Positions 1-7,284 of a stretch of 64,000 nucleotides of DNA are shown here, in pieces. How positions within the stretch are numbered: the first letter of the stretch is position 1; every line of letters starts with the position of its first letter. A program made the position numbers and the translations under genes. This DNA is from Sphingomonas sp. R-74633 (GTDB lineage: Bacteria; Pseudomonadota; Alphaproteobacteria; Sphingomonadales; Sphingomonadaceae): the NCBI RefSeq assembly GCF_013416555.1, contig NZ_JACCFG010000002.1, positions 186,001 through 250,000 on the forward strand, in the 5' to 3' direction. Under the pieces are notes generated by a model. The model saw only the letters and a program-made list of their open reading frames with translations, had not been told where the DNA came from and did not search any database.

Positions 1-344
1 CCCGCAAGCCCGATCCCTATCTGCTTGCCCGGGTGGGCGAGATGGAGAATGCGCATGTCGCAGCGGACCTGGCGCTGCGCGAGATGATCGACATCGCCTG
101 TGCCGGCACGCCGAGCCAGGAGACGACCAATCGGCTGATGATCTGCCGCACGCTGCTTGGCGAGGCGGCGATCGATACGGTGACGCGCGCGATGGAGGTC
201 GCCGGCGGCGCCGCCTTTTACCGCAAGGCCGGGCTGGAACGCGCCTTTCGCGACGTGCAGGGCGCGCGCTTCCACCCGCTGCAGCGCGAGCCGCAGCTGG
301 CCTTGGCCGGGCGCGTGGCGCTGGGGCTCGACATCGACGGCTGA
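1..344 (+). CDS. Acyl-CoA dehydrogenase, C-terminal part (5' end outside window)
   Basis: The reading frame is open from base 3 and ends with TGA at 342-344. The visible 113 residues are the alpha-helical C-terminal domain of a flavin acyl-CoA dehydrogenase, which oxidises acyl-CoA to enoyl-CoA. The late helix with MEVAGGAAFYR followed by ERAFRDVQGARFHPLQ is the usual FAD and dimer-contact region of this family. Substrate specificity and the start cannot be judged because the N-terminal and middle domains lie outside. The stop codon is followed 35 bases later by nat, with a hairpin between them, so the two may be co-transcribed. Confidence 0.88.
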   Translation, partial: RKPDPYLLARVGEMENAHVAADLALREMIDIACAGTPSQETTNRLMICRTLLGEAAIDTVTRAMEVAGGAAFYRKAGLERAFRDVQGARFHPLQREPQLALAGRVALGLDIDG

Positions 345-349
345 GCCCG

Positions 350-383
350 CCATGCGCCGCTGTCAGGGGAGAGCGGCGCATGG
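350..383 (+). promoter_or_regulatory. Hairpin covering the nat start codon, SD in the loop
   Basis: Two perfect 12-base arms (350-361 and 372-383) flank a 10-base loop. The loop carries the purine-rich GGGGAG that would serve as ribosome binding site, and the right arm contains the ATG of nat at 380-382. In mRNA the start codon would be paired while the SD is exposed. This is seen directly; a regulatory role is inferred. Confidence 0.55.
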
Positions 384-1189
384 ATCTTCAGGCCTATTTC
401 GCGCGGACCGGGGGCGAGCGCCCCACCGCGCCCGACCACGCCGCGCTGGCCGTGCTGATCCGCACGCATCTGGCGAGCTTCCCCTTCGAGAATCTCGACG
501 TGCAGCTCGGCCGGCCGGTGTCGATCGACCCGGACGCGATCTTCGACAAGCTGGTGACGCGTGGGCGCGGCGGCTGGTGCTTCGAGCAGAACGGGCTGTT
601 CGGCCGGGTGCTCGAAGCGCTGGGCTATGAGGTACGGCGCATTTCGGCAGGGGTGATGCGGCAGGTGCAGGGCGAGATGGCGATGGGCAACCATCTCGCG
701 CTCCTGGTGACGCTGGAGGAACAGCCCTGGCTGGTCGATGTCGGCTTTGGCGGCATCCTGACCGGGCCGCTGCCGCTGGCGGTGGGCGACGAAGCGCATG
801 CGCCCTATCGCTGCGGCTTGCGCGAAGTCGAAGGCTATTGGCGTTTCGAGGAGCGCTACGCCGACGGTGATCCGTTCAGCTACGACTTCACCACCGGCCC
901 CGCCGACGAGGCGCTGTTCGCCCAGCGCTGCGGCGATCTGCAGACCCGGCCCGAATCGCCCTTCGTCCAGAATCTCGTCGTCCAGCAGCGCCGCGGCGAT
1001 CGCCACATCAATTTGCGCGGGCGCGTGCTCGTCGAGCGCGGGCCCGAGGGCGAGACGCGTGAGCTGCTCCAGAACGCAGAAGCGCTGGTCGAGCGGCTCG
1101 ACCAGCGCTTCGGTTTGGCGGTGCCGGAAGCAGCAGGCCTATGGGACGCGATCTGCGCCCGCCACGTCCTGCTGTTCCCCGACGCTTAG
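380..1189 (+). CDS. nat: Arylamine N-acetyltransferase
   Basis: Cytosolic enzyme that transfers acetyl from acetyl-CoA to arylamines and hydrazines through a cysteine intermediate. The 269-residue length fits bacterial NATs. The motif RGRGGWCFEQNGLF holds the nucleophile Cys67. His105 (GNHLALL) and Asp120 (WLVDVGFGG) complete the Cys-His-Asp triad in the expected order and spacing. The FPFENLDV segment near residue 34 is also typical. ATG at 380 is preceded by GGGGAG inside a hairpin loop. The stop overlaps the stop of the convergent trcR gene by four bases. Confidence 0.95.
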   Translation: MDLQAYFARTGGERPTAPDHAALAVLIRTHLASFPFENLDVQLGRPVSIDPDAIFDKLVTRGRGGWCFEQNGLFGRVLEALGYEVRRISAGVMRQVQGEMAMGNHLALLVTLEEQPWLVDVGFGGILTGPLPLAVGDEAHAPYRCGLREVEGYWRFEERYADGDPFSYDFTTGPADEALFAQRCGDLQTRPESPFVQNLVVQQRRGDRHINLRGRVLVERGPEGETRELLQNAEALVERLDQRFGLAVPEAAGLWDAICARHVLLFPDA

Positions 1190-1875
1190 CCGTTATTGGT
1201 ACGGAACAGCGTCTCGGCGGTGTGCTCGACCGGGGCCGCAGGAGCGTCCTCGCCAGTAGCATCGGCTTCGCGTGCCGCGGCGGTGCGCTCGGCGCGGAGC
1301 TGTTCGATCAGCGCCTCGCGGTCGCCTTCCAGGCGGGTGTCGGTCGGTGCCTCGATGCCGGCGGCCTTGGCGGCCTTGGCGACAAGCGCATCGAGCTCGC
1401 GCTGGCTGGTGAGGCCGAGCGTCACCGGATCCTTCGGCGTGATGTTCGCGATGTTCCAGTGGCTGCGGTCACGAATCGCGGCGATCGTGGTGCGGGTGGT
1501 GCCGATCAGCTTGCCGATCGCGCCGTCCGAAATCTCCGGATGGTTGCGCAGGATCCAGGCGATGCCGTCCGGCTTGTCCTGGCGCTTCGAGACCGGCGTG
1601 TAGCGCGGGCCCTTGGTGCGGCGGACCTGCTCCGGGCCCTTGAGCATCTTGAGGACGTAGTTCGAGTCCTTCTGGCCCTTCTCGATCTCGTCCATCGTCA
1701 GTTCGTGCGCGCGCACCGGATCGCGGCCGGTGAGCTTGGTCGCGGCGGTGTCGTCGGCGATCGCCTGGACCTCGAGGATGTGCAGACCACAGAACTCGGC
1801 GATCTGCTCGAAGGTGAGCGAAGTTTGCTCGACCAGCCAGGAAGCGGTCGCATGCGGCATCAGCGGCTGGGCCAC
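1186..1875 (-). CDS. trcR: DUF1013 family cell-cycle transcription regulator (TrcR-like)
   Basis: The 229-residue protein matches the alphaproteobacterial DUF1013 family along its length: an N-terminal helix-turn-helix-like part (WLVEQTSLTFEQIAEFCGLH), a central conserved block (GPRYTPVSKRQDKPDGIAWI) and a second HTH-like part (DGAIGKLIGTTRTTIAAIRD). In Caulobacter the family member TrcR associates with RNA polymerase and affects cell-cycle genes. That role is transferred from the family, not seen here. Translation starts at GTG 1875, with GGAG seven bases upstream. The C-terminal tail is Ala/Glu-rich and variable. It is convergent with nat. Confidence 0.88.
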   Translation of the reverse strand: MAQPLMPHATASWLVEQTSLTFEQIAEFCGLHILEVQAIADDTAATKLTGRDPVRAHELTMDEIEKGQKDSNYVLKMLKGPEQVRRTKGPRYTPVSKRQDKPDGIAWILRNHPEISDGAIGKLIGTTRTTIAAIRDRSHWNIANITPKDPVTLGLTSQRELDALVAKAAKAAGIEAPTDTRLEGDREALIEQLRAERTAAAREADATGEDAPAAPVEHTAETLFRTNNG

Positions 1876-1892
1876 TTACAGTCTCCAGAAAT

Positions 1893-1920
1893 AGAAAGGG
1901 CCGCCCATCACGGGCGGCCT
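1893..1920 (-). terminator. Rho-independent terminator after the glycosyltransferase gene
   Basis: GGCCGCCC (1899-1906) pairs with GGGCGGCC (1912-1919) around a 5-base loop. On the minus strand the stem is followed by CTTTC. It lies between the stop of the glycosyltransferase gene and the start of trcR, so it would end the plcP-agt transcript. Confidence 0.7.
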
Positions 1921-1974
1921 GTAACGGCGCTGACTTAATGCCAGAAAGCGGCGGGGGCAAGGAAGAAGCGCGCG

Positions 1975-2997
1975 TTATGCCGCAGCGCGATCTCCATATA
2001 GCGGATAGAGCGCGTTGAGGAACTGGCGCGCGCTGGCTTCCCAGGTGAAGGTGCGGCCATAAGCGGCGCAGGCGGCGCGGTCCCTGGTCAGCGCCATGCC
2101 GATGGCCTGGGTCAGGTCCTCGCTCATCGCGCCGGTCTCGGGCGTCAGCACGTCGATCGGGCCGGTGACCGGATAGCCCGCCACGGGCACGCCGCAGGCC
2201 AGCGCCTCGATCATCACCAGCCCGAACGTGTCGGTCTTGCTCGGGAAGACGAACACGTCCGCCGCAGCATAAGCGGAGGCGAGTTCGGCGCCGAACATCG
2301 GGCCGAGGAACTTCGCCTCAGGGAAGCGCGCCTGGAGCGACGTGCGCGCCGGACCGTCACCCACCACCACCTTGGTGCCCGGATGCGTCGTCTTGAGGAA
2401 CGCCTCGATATTCTTCTCGACCGCAACACGGCCGACATAGAGCTGCACAGGGCCGGGCAGGTCCTTCATCGCGGGATGCGGCGCCAGGCCCGGGTGGAAA
2501 TTGGCCAGGTCCACGCCGCGGCCCCAATGCTTCACATGGGCAAGCCCGTGGTCGGTCAGCGACTGGCGGATCGACGGGGTCGAAGCGAGGATCGCCTGGC
2601 TCGGCGCATGGAACCACTTGATGTACCGCCAGATCCACTCGGCCGGCACGCCCGAGCGCGCCGAGACATAGTCGGGGAACTGGGTGTGATAGGCAGTGGT
2701 GAAGGGCATTTCGTGCCGGATGCACCAGCGCCGCGCGGCGACACAGAGCGGCCCCTCGGTCGCCAGGTGGATCGCGGTCGGGTTGAACGCCTCGAGCATC
2801 GCGCCGACGCTGGCCACTCGGGCGAGCGCCAGGCGGATCTCCGGATAGGTCGGGCATGGCAGCGAATAGAAGAGATCGGGCGAGATCACGATGACCTTGT
2901 GCCCCTGCTTTTCCAGTACGTCGCGCACCGACTGCAGCGTGCGCACGACTCCGTTCACCTGGGGCTCCCAGGCGTCTGTCACTATGGCTATCCGCAC
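1975..2997 (-). CDS. agt: GT4-family glycosyltransferase, Agt-like diacylglycerol glycosyltransferase
   Basis: Two-Rossmann (GT-B) glycosyltransferase of about 340 residues. It has the N-terminal acceptor loop (WEPQVNGVVRTL), the mid-protein donor-domain strand YVGRVAVEKNIEAFL and the late acidic motif TDTFGLVMIEALACG. The first acid of the usual E-x7-E is an Asp here. The gene follows a calcineurin-like phosphatase gene with a 23-base gap. In other alphaproteobacteria this pairing is PlcP plus Agt, where Agt adds glucose or glucuronate to diacylglycerol released from phospholipids during phosphate starvation. I chose GTG 2997 because GGAGG lies eight bases upstream; GTG 3024, overlapping the upstream TGA, is an alternative. 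The donor sugar is not known. Confidence 0.72.
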   Translation of the reverse strand: MRIAIVTDAWEPQVNGVVRTLQSVRDVLEKQGHKVIVISPDLFYSLPCPTYPEIRLALARVASVGAMLEAFNPTAIHLATEGPLCVAARRWCIRHEMPFTTAYHTQFPDYVSARSGVPAEWIWRYIKWFHAPSQAILASTPSIRQSLTDHGLAHVKHWGRGVDLANFHPGLAPHPAMKDLPGPVQLYVGRVAVEKNIEAFLKTTHPGTKVVVGDGPARTSLQARFPEAKFLGPMFGAELASAYAAADVFVFPSKTDTFGLVMIEALACGVPVAGYPVTGPIDVLTPETGAMSEDLTQAIGMALTRDRAACAAYGRTFTWEASARQFLNALYPLYGDRAAA

Positions 2998-3020
2998 GGG
3001 TCCGACCTCCGTTGCCGCCG

Positions 3021-3899
3021 TCACGCAGCCGCCAGTCTGACCCCGGACGCTGTGTCGCTTTCGCGCTTCGCCATCTCTTCGGCCCAATGGAGAATTTCCA
3101 TCGTACCGTCGTAGTGCTCAACGAGCGCGGTGCAACCCTCCACCCAATCGCCGTCATTGTAATAGGCGATGCCTTCGATGTCCCGCATCTCGGCCGTGTG
3201 GATATGTCCGGCGATCACGCCGTCGACTCCCCGCGCACCGGCTTCGTGCGCGACGATCTCTTCGAACTTGGAGATGAACTCCACAGCATTCTTGACCTTG
3301 GCCTTGGCGTATTTGCTCAGCGACCAATAGGGCATGTCCATCCAGCGGCGGACCCGGTTCACCATGCGGTTGAGGCCCATCATCATCTCGTAGGCGGCGT
3401 CGCCCAGATGCGCGAGCCAGCGGTGCGACATGGTGATCGCGTCGAACTCGTCGCCGTGCAGCACCAGCAGGCGGCGGCCATCGGCGGTGGTGTGGATCGC
3501 CTGGCGGCGGATATGCACGCCGCCGAAGTTCAGGCCCGAGAACTGGCGGAACATCTCGTCGTGATTGCCCGGGATATAGATGATCTCGGTGCCGCGCTTG
3601 GCGCGCTTGAGGAAGCGCCAGACGATGTCGTTGTGCGAATCGGGCCAGTAGAAGCGCTTCTTGAGCGCCCAGCCGTCGAGGATGTCGCCGACCAGGTACA
3701 TCAGGTCGCAATCGACATGGTCGAGAAAGTCGATCAGCATCTCGGCATTGCAGCCGCGCGTGCCGAGATGGACGTCGGAGATCCAGACGGTGCGGTAGCG
3801 CTTGCGCTCGGTGATCGCCTTTTCCGGAATCGACGGTGTCGATGCGTGAAAATCCGCGATGTGCTGCGCGTCAAACGGAAGCCTGGTGATCGTCGCCAT
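3021..3899 (-). CDS. plcP: Calcineurin-like metallophosphoesterase, PlcP-type phospholipase C
   Basis: The 292-residue protein has all the dinuclear-metal motifs: DVHLG (Asp42, His44), GDILDGW (Asp72), GNHDEM (Asn112, His113), HGDEFD (His148) and GHIHTAE (His232, His234). Such proteins are often labelled UDP-2,3-diacylglucosamine pyrophosphatase (LpxH). The residues past GDILDGW, the length and the adjacent Agt-like glycosyltransferase fit PlcP better. PlcP removes the head group from phosphatidylcholine or phosphatidylethanolamine to give diacylglycerol in phosphate-starved rhizobia and roseobacters. ATG 3899 is the start. I see no convincing Pho box in the 126 bases upstream. LpxH activity remains possible. 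Confidence 0.75.
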   Translation of the reverse strand: MATITRLPFDAQHIADFHASTPSIPEKAITERKRYRTVWISDVHLGTRGCNAEMLIDFLDHVDCDLMYLVGDILDGWALKKRFYWPDSHNDIVWRFLKRAKRGTEIIYIPGNHDEMFRQFSGLNFGGVHIRRQAIHTTADGRRLLVLHGDEFDAITMSHRWLAHLGDAAYEMMMGLNRMVNRVRRWMDMPYWSLSKYAKAKVKNAVEFISKFEEIVAHEAGARGVDGVIAGHIHTAEMRDIEGIAYYNDGDWVEGCTALVEHYDGTMEILHWAEEMAKRESDTASGVRLAAA

Positions 3900-4025
3900 G
3901 TTGCCCAGCCCTGCAACTGCCCTTGCCTGGGGGGCTAAATGGCTGGGAAATATGACATTTAGAATCGTTCGCAGTTCATGCAGATGTCACACGAATCTGC
4001 ATAATGGGCAGCTTACCCCTGAGAC

Positions 4026-4646
4026 TCACGCTGTGATCGGAATGTGCCGCGGCAGCGCCGCCACCCGGTCAAGCCAGGCGCGGACATTGGGATAGGGCTG
4101 GAGGTTAAACCCACCTTCCTCCGCGACATGGGTATAGGCGTAGAGCGCGATGTCGGCGAGCGTCAGGCGGTCGATCACGAACCAGTCGCGCTTCTCCAGA
4201 TGCTCGTCCATCAACGCCAGCGCCGCCTCGCCCGCTGCCTGCTTGCCAGGCAGATTCGCGCGCTGGACGTCGTTCAGGTTGTCGAACCCGAACCAGCCCT
4301 TCCAGAAGCGCACGGTCGCGACATTGGGCTCGTGGTTATATTGCTCCCAGAACAGCCAGCGCAGCATGTCTGCGCGCTCGAACCGGTCGTGCGGGATCAG
4401 GTCGCTGCCGTCCGCCAGATAGAAGCAGGCGGCGTTGCTCTCGGGCAGGAAATCGTCCGGTCCGACCTGGAGCACCGGGATGCGGCCATTGGCGTTGACC
4501 TGGCCGAGAAACTCGGATGTCCGCGTCTCGCCCTTCACGATGTCATAGTCGCGCCGCGCGAGCGGAATGCCGAGATGCGCAGCGGTGAGCCGGATCTTGT
4601 AGCAATTGCCCGACGGGGCATATTCGTGAAGCACCAGCGCCGACAT
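4026..4646 (-). CDS. Glutathione S-transferase family protein
   Basis: The protein has 206 residues. Its N-terminal thioredoxin fold contains a GNCYKIRLTAAHLG helix, the cis-proline segment GRIPVL and the glutathione-binding ES pair in LPESNAA. An all-helical C-terminal domain follows, ending in the LADIALYAY segment common to GSTs. The substrate is unknown. I chose the ATG at 4646 because GGGAGG lies just before it; an upstream in-frame ATG at 4697 lacks a ribosome site. It stands alone, divergent from the hemerythrin-like gene across an AT-richer gap. Confidence 0.9.
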   Translation of the reverse strand: MSALVLHEYAPSGNCYKIRLTAAHLGIPLARRDYDIVKGETRTSEFLGQVNANGRIPVLQVGPDDFLPESNAACFYLADGSDLIPHDRFERADMLRWLFWEQYNHEPNVATVRFWKGWFGFDNLNDVQRANLPGKQAAGEAALALMDEHLEKRDWFVIDRLTLADIALYAYTHVAEEGGFNLQPYPNVRAWLDRVAALPRHIPITA

Positions 4647-4745
4647 AATCCCTCCCTTTGAAGGGGTCCTTTCAGACCCGAAGGCGCGCTTCGTCAAACA
4701 AATAGCAGCAACGCATACATAAGCATGGCTTATGATTACAGAAGC

Positions 4746-4760
4746 TTAACCCTCAGGTTA
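4746..4760. promoter_or_regulatory. CtrA-like half-matching box (TTAA-N7-GTTA)
   Basis: TTAA at 4746-4749 and GTTA at 4757-4760 are separated by seven bases, one base off the CtrA consensus TTAA-N7-TTAA. The box lies in the AT-richer 175-base gap between the divergent GST and hemerythrin-like genes. Chance occurrence is quite possible. Confidence 0.25.
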
Positions 4761-4821
4761 GCGCCATGCAGTAACGCTTCGACCTATAAGAGAGTACGAA
4801 ATATATGCGTTTTTGAAGGGA

Positions 4822-5283
4822 ATGGGAGACGTGCAAGGCCTCGAGTTGATCCAACACGAGCATCGTGAGCTGGTGCGGCTTACCGATGCGGTGCTCGAGG
4901 TGGTGGGCGATCCGGCGTCAGCCATCGAGCAGATCGCCGCAGCACGCCACGCGCTGGGCCAGTCGGTCATCCGTCACGTCACCAACAAGCAGAAGATCAT
5001 CACCGCGACGCTGCAGGCCAGTGCCGATCCCGCGCACCAGCAGCTCGCCTGGCGCTTCACCGAAGACCTGATGAAGCTGCGCCAGAGCACCAGCGAACAT
5101 TATGGCGTTTGGACAATGTCGCGCATCGGCGAAGACCGGCAGGGCTTCGCTGTCGCGGTGCGCTACCAGCGCCGGCTGCTCCGCGCGCGGATCGCTTGGG
5201 AGGAAAGTTCGGTGTTCCCGATCGTCGCCGAGCTGCTTTCGCCCGCCGCGCAGACGCCGAGGCGCGCCGCCGGGATCAGATGA
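4822..5283 (+). CDS. Hemerythrin-like (HHE) four-helix protein, metal site degenerate
   Basis: A protein of about 153 residues, predicted all-helical with the general plan of HHE domains. The first helix carries QHEHREL, a middle helix IRHVTNKQ, a third HYGVWT, and the last WEESSVFPIV, close to the usual H..EE..LFP signature. The expected His before the last EE is replaced (LRARIAWEE), and the second-helix Glu is missing. Di-iron binding is therefore doubtful. The start is uncertain: TTG 4813, ATG 4822 or GTG 4831 are in frame and none has an ideally spaced SD. The 3' end overlaps the stop of the opposite gene by eight bases. Confidence 0.6.
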   Translation: MGDVQGLELIQHEHRELVRLTDAVLEVVGDPASAIEQIAAARHALGQSVIRHVTNKQKIITATLQASADPAHQQLAWRFTEDLMKLRQSTSEHYGVWTMSRIGEDRQGFAVAVRYQRRLLRARIAWEESSVFPIVAELLSPAAQTPRRAAGIR

Positions 5284-5863
5284 TCCCGTTCTCCGCACGC
5301 CAGCGCACCACGCGGCGATGCCAGAGCCAGATCGCCAGCGCCAGCCCGGCAAGGAACAGCCATCCCCACAGATGCTGCCACCACGGGATCATGCTTGTCG
5401 CGCGCAGGTCGCGGCCATTGGCCTTGTTGAGCGCGGCATGGCCGATCTCGTTGAGCGGTGCCGCGACGACGCCCCAGTCCGAGCTGAAGAACAGCACATG
5501 GCCATATTCAGCCGAATACCAGAAGGGCATGCCGAGAAAGGTCGTCTCGCGCACTGAATAACCCAGCTTGGGATCGCTCATATGAGCATAGGAGGGCACG
5601 GGCTGCTCCAGCCCCAATTGGCTGCGCTTGATCGCGATATATTGCTCGACCTTGCTGGGCCGGCGCTGGATGTGCACGCCGTAATCGTCGATCGCCATGA
5701 TCATGTCGCCCAGTTCGGGCGGCACTTTCACCGCGGCGAGCTCGTCGACGACCGGACGATCGGTCAGGAACCAGTAGCGATCCGATAACAACAGCGACCC
5801 GACCAGCACGATCGCTAGCAGGCCGACGACCAGCTTAAACGGCAGATCCTTTTTCAGATTCAT
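5276..5863 (-). CDS. Conserved membrane protein of unknown function, two transmembrane segments
   Basis: The 195-residue protein has one transmembrane helix near the N-terminus (LVVGLLAIVLVGSLLLS) and one near the C-terminus (LWGWLFLAGLALAIWLW), with a soluble domain of about 120 residues between them. The middle part would be periplasmic if the short basic termini are inside. I do not recognise a named domain. The ATG at 5863 has AGGG before it. The gene overlaps the end of the upstream quinone oxidoreductase gene by 29 bases, so the two are probably one transcript. Confidence 0.75.
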   Translation of the reverse strand: MNLKKDLPFKLVVGLLAIVLVGSLLLSDRYWFLTDRPVVDELAAVKVPPELGDMIMAIDDYGVHIQRRPSKVEQYIAIKRSQLGLEQPVPSYAHMSDPKLGYSVRETTFLGMPFWYSAEYGHVLFFSSDWGVVAAPLNEIGHAALNKANGRDLRATSMIPWWQHLWGWLFLAGLALAIWLWHRRVVRWRAENGII

Positions 5864-6869
5864 CGAGACCCTCCCCCAAGGTGAGGACGATCTTACCGAT
5901 ATGCTCGCCCGATTCCATACGGGTGTGCGCCTCCGCGGCCCGGGCGAGCGGGAACACCGCGTCGATCACGGGCTTGAGCTTCCCCTCGGCGACGAACGGC
6001 CAGACATTGCGGTGGAGCTCGTCGGCGAGCAGCGTCTTGAACTCCACCGAGCGCGGGCGGAGCGTCGAGCCGGTAAGCGTCAGCCGCTTGCGCATGATCT
6101 CGAAGATCGGGATCGTCGCCTGCATCCCGCCCTGCACCGCGATCGAGACATGGCGGCCGTCCTCGGCCAGGCACTGAAGGTTGCGCGGCACATAGTCGCC
6201 GCCGACCATGTCGAGCACAATGTTGACGCCCTTGCCGCCGGTGATCTCCCTGACCCGGGCGACGAAATCCTCGCTCTTGTAGTTGATCGCGTGATCGGCG
6301 CCGATTTTCCGCGCGGCTTCGCACTTCGCGTCCGATCCGGCGGTGACGATGATCGTCAGCCCGAACAGATTGGCGAGATGGATTGCCATCGTGCCGATGC
6401 CGCTGGTACCGCCATGGACGAGGATCCAGTCGCCATCCACCGCCCAAGCGCGCTCGAACACATTGCTCCACACGGTGAACAGCGTCTCGGGGATCGCCGC
6501 CGCCTCGATCATCGTGATCGCGGGCGGCACCGGCAGGCACTGGCCATAGGGCGCCACAGCATATTCGGCATAGGCACCGCCGGCGATCAGCGCGCAGACC
6601 GGCTGGCCGAGCACCTCACGCGGGACGTCCGCACCGACCGCGACGATCCTGCCCGAAATCTCCATGCCCAGGATCGACGGCGCGCCGGGCGGCGGCGGGT
6701 ACATCCCCTTGCGCTGCATCACCTCGGGCCGGTTCACCCCGGCAGCGGCGACCTTGACCAGCACTTCGCCCTGCCCCGGCGTCGGCACCGGACGCTCGAC
6801 CGGCACCAGCACCTCGGGTCCGCCGGGCGCCTCGGGGTCGATTGCCAGCATCGTTTCCGGAAGACCCAT
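5835..6869 (-). CDS. NAD(P)H-quinone oxidoreductase, zinc-free MDR family
   Basis: The 344-residue protein is a medium-chain dehydrogenase/reductase of the quinone oxidoreductase (QOR/PIG3) type. It has the N-terminal GroES-like fold with AAGVNRPEVMQRKGMYPPPPG, then the Rossmann motif VHGGTSGIGTMAI, followed by GADHAINYKSEDF, where NADPH-type enzymes contact the cofactor. The catalytic-zinc cysteines of alcohol dehydrogenases are absent. It would reduce quinones or enones with NAD(P)H in the cytosol. ATG 6869 and ATG 6851 are both possible starts; neither has a strong SD. It diverges from the DUF1192 gene. Confidence 0.9.
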   Translation of the reverse strand: MGLPETMLAIDPEAPGGPEVLVPVERPVPTPGQGEVLVKVAAAGVNRPEVMQRKGMYPPPPGAPSILGMEISGRIVAVGADVPREVLGQPVCALIAGGAYAEYAVAPYGQCLPVPPAITMIEAAAIPETLFTVWSNVFERAWAVDGDWILVHGGTSGIGTMAIHLANLFGLTIIVTAGSDAKCEAARKIGADHAINYKSEDFVARVREITGGKGVNIVLDMVGGDYVPRNLQCLAEDGRHVSIAVQGGMQATIPIFEIMRKRLTLTGSTLRPRSVEFKTLLADELHRNVWPFVAEGKLKPVIDAVFPLARAAEAHTRMESGEHIGKIVLTLGEGLDESEKGSAV

Positions 6870-6945
6870 CGGCTCGTCGCTTTCGCACACAGAAGAAACC
6901 CGGGGTCTTATTGACATCGCCCCTGCCCCGGTCAACGCTGCCCCG

Positions 6946-7143
6946 ATGGACGCCGACGAAAATCTTCCGCGTCGTAAGGACGATCTTGTCGCCCAGCTGG
7001 GACGGCAGGACCTCGACCCCTATTCGGTTGAGGAACTTGAGGAGCGCATTGCTCTCCTCCAGGCCGAGATCGATCGATGTCGGAGCAAAATATCCTTCTC
7101 CATTAATCACCGCGCAAGCGCGGACGCTCTATTTAAGAAATGA
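6946..7143 (+). CDS. DUF1192 family small protein
   Basis: The 65-residue protein fits the alphaproteobacterial DUF1192 family from end to end: an acidic start, then LPRRKDDLVAQLGRQDLDP, a short coiled coil (SVEELEERIALLQAEIDR) and the conserved ending NHRASADALFKK. Its function is unknown. It sits between the divergent quinone oxidoreductase gene and clpA. There is no good SD before the ATG, so it may be weakly translated or leaderless. Confidence 0.85.
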   Translation: MDADENLPRRKDDLVAQLGRQDLDPYSVEELEERIALLQAEIDRCRSKISFSINHRASADALFKK

Positions 7144-7151
7144 GCGTGACG

Positions 7152-7192
7152 GCACCGGAGATGGGGCCCCAGCCCATAGAAAACTCCGGTGC
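7152..7192 (+). promoter_or_regulatory. Inverted repeat between DUF1192 gene and clpA
   Basis: GCACCGGAG (7152-7160) is exactly complementary to CTCCGGTGC (7184-7192) across 23 bases, which include a GGGGCCCC core. There is no T run. It could be a weak terminator for the DUF1192 gene or a structure in the clpA leader. No other element is evident in the 141-base gap apart from the clpA ribosome site AGGAG. Confidence 0.4.
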
Positions 7193-7284
7193 GGGGCCGC
7201 TGCGCTTGATGCGAGGCCCAACGATCCCGACATTGGGGATCAACGGGTCGTGTATCCTTTCCGGCCCACAGGAGTTGTACCTGA

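Noticed and set aside
3900..4025. Pho box upstream of plcP
   Set aside because: AGTTCAT-N4-ATGTCAC at 3973-3990 matches the consensus poorly and points away from the gene; a lone ATGTCAT has no partner at 11 bases.
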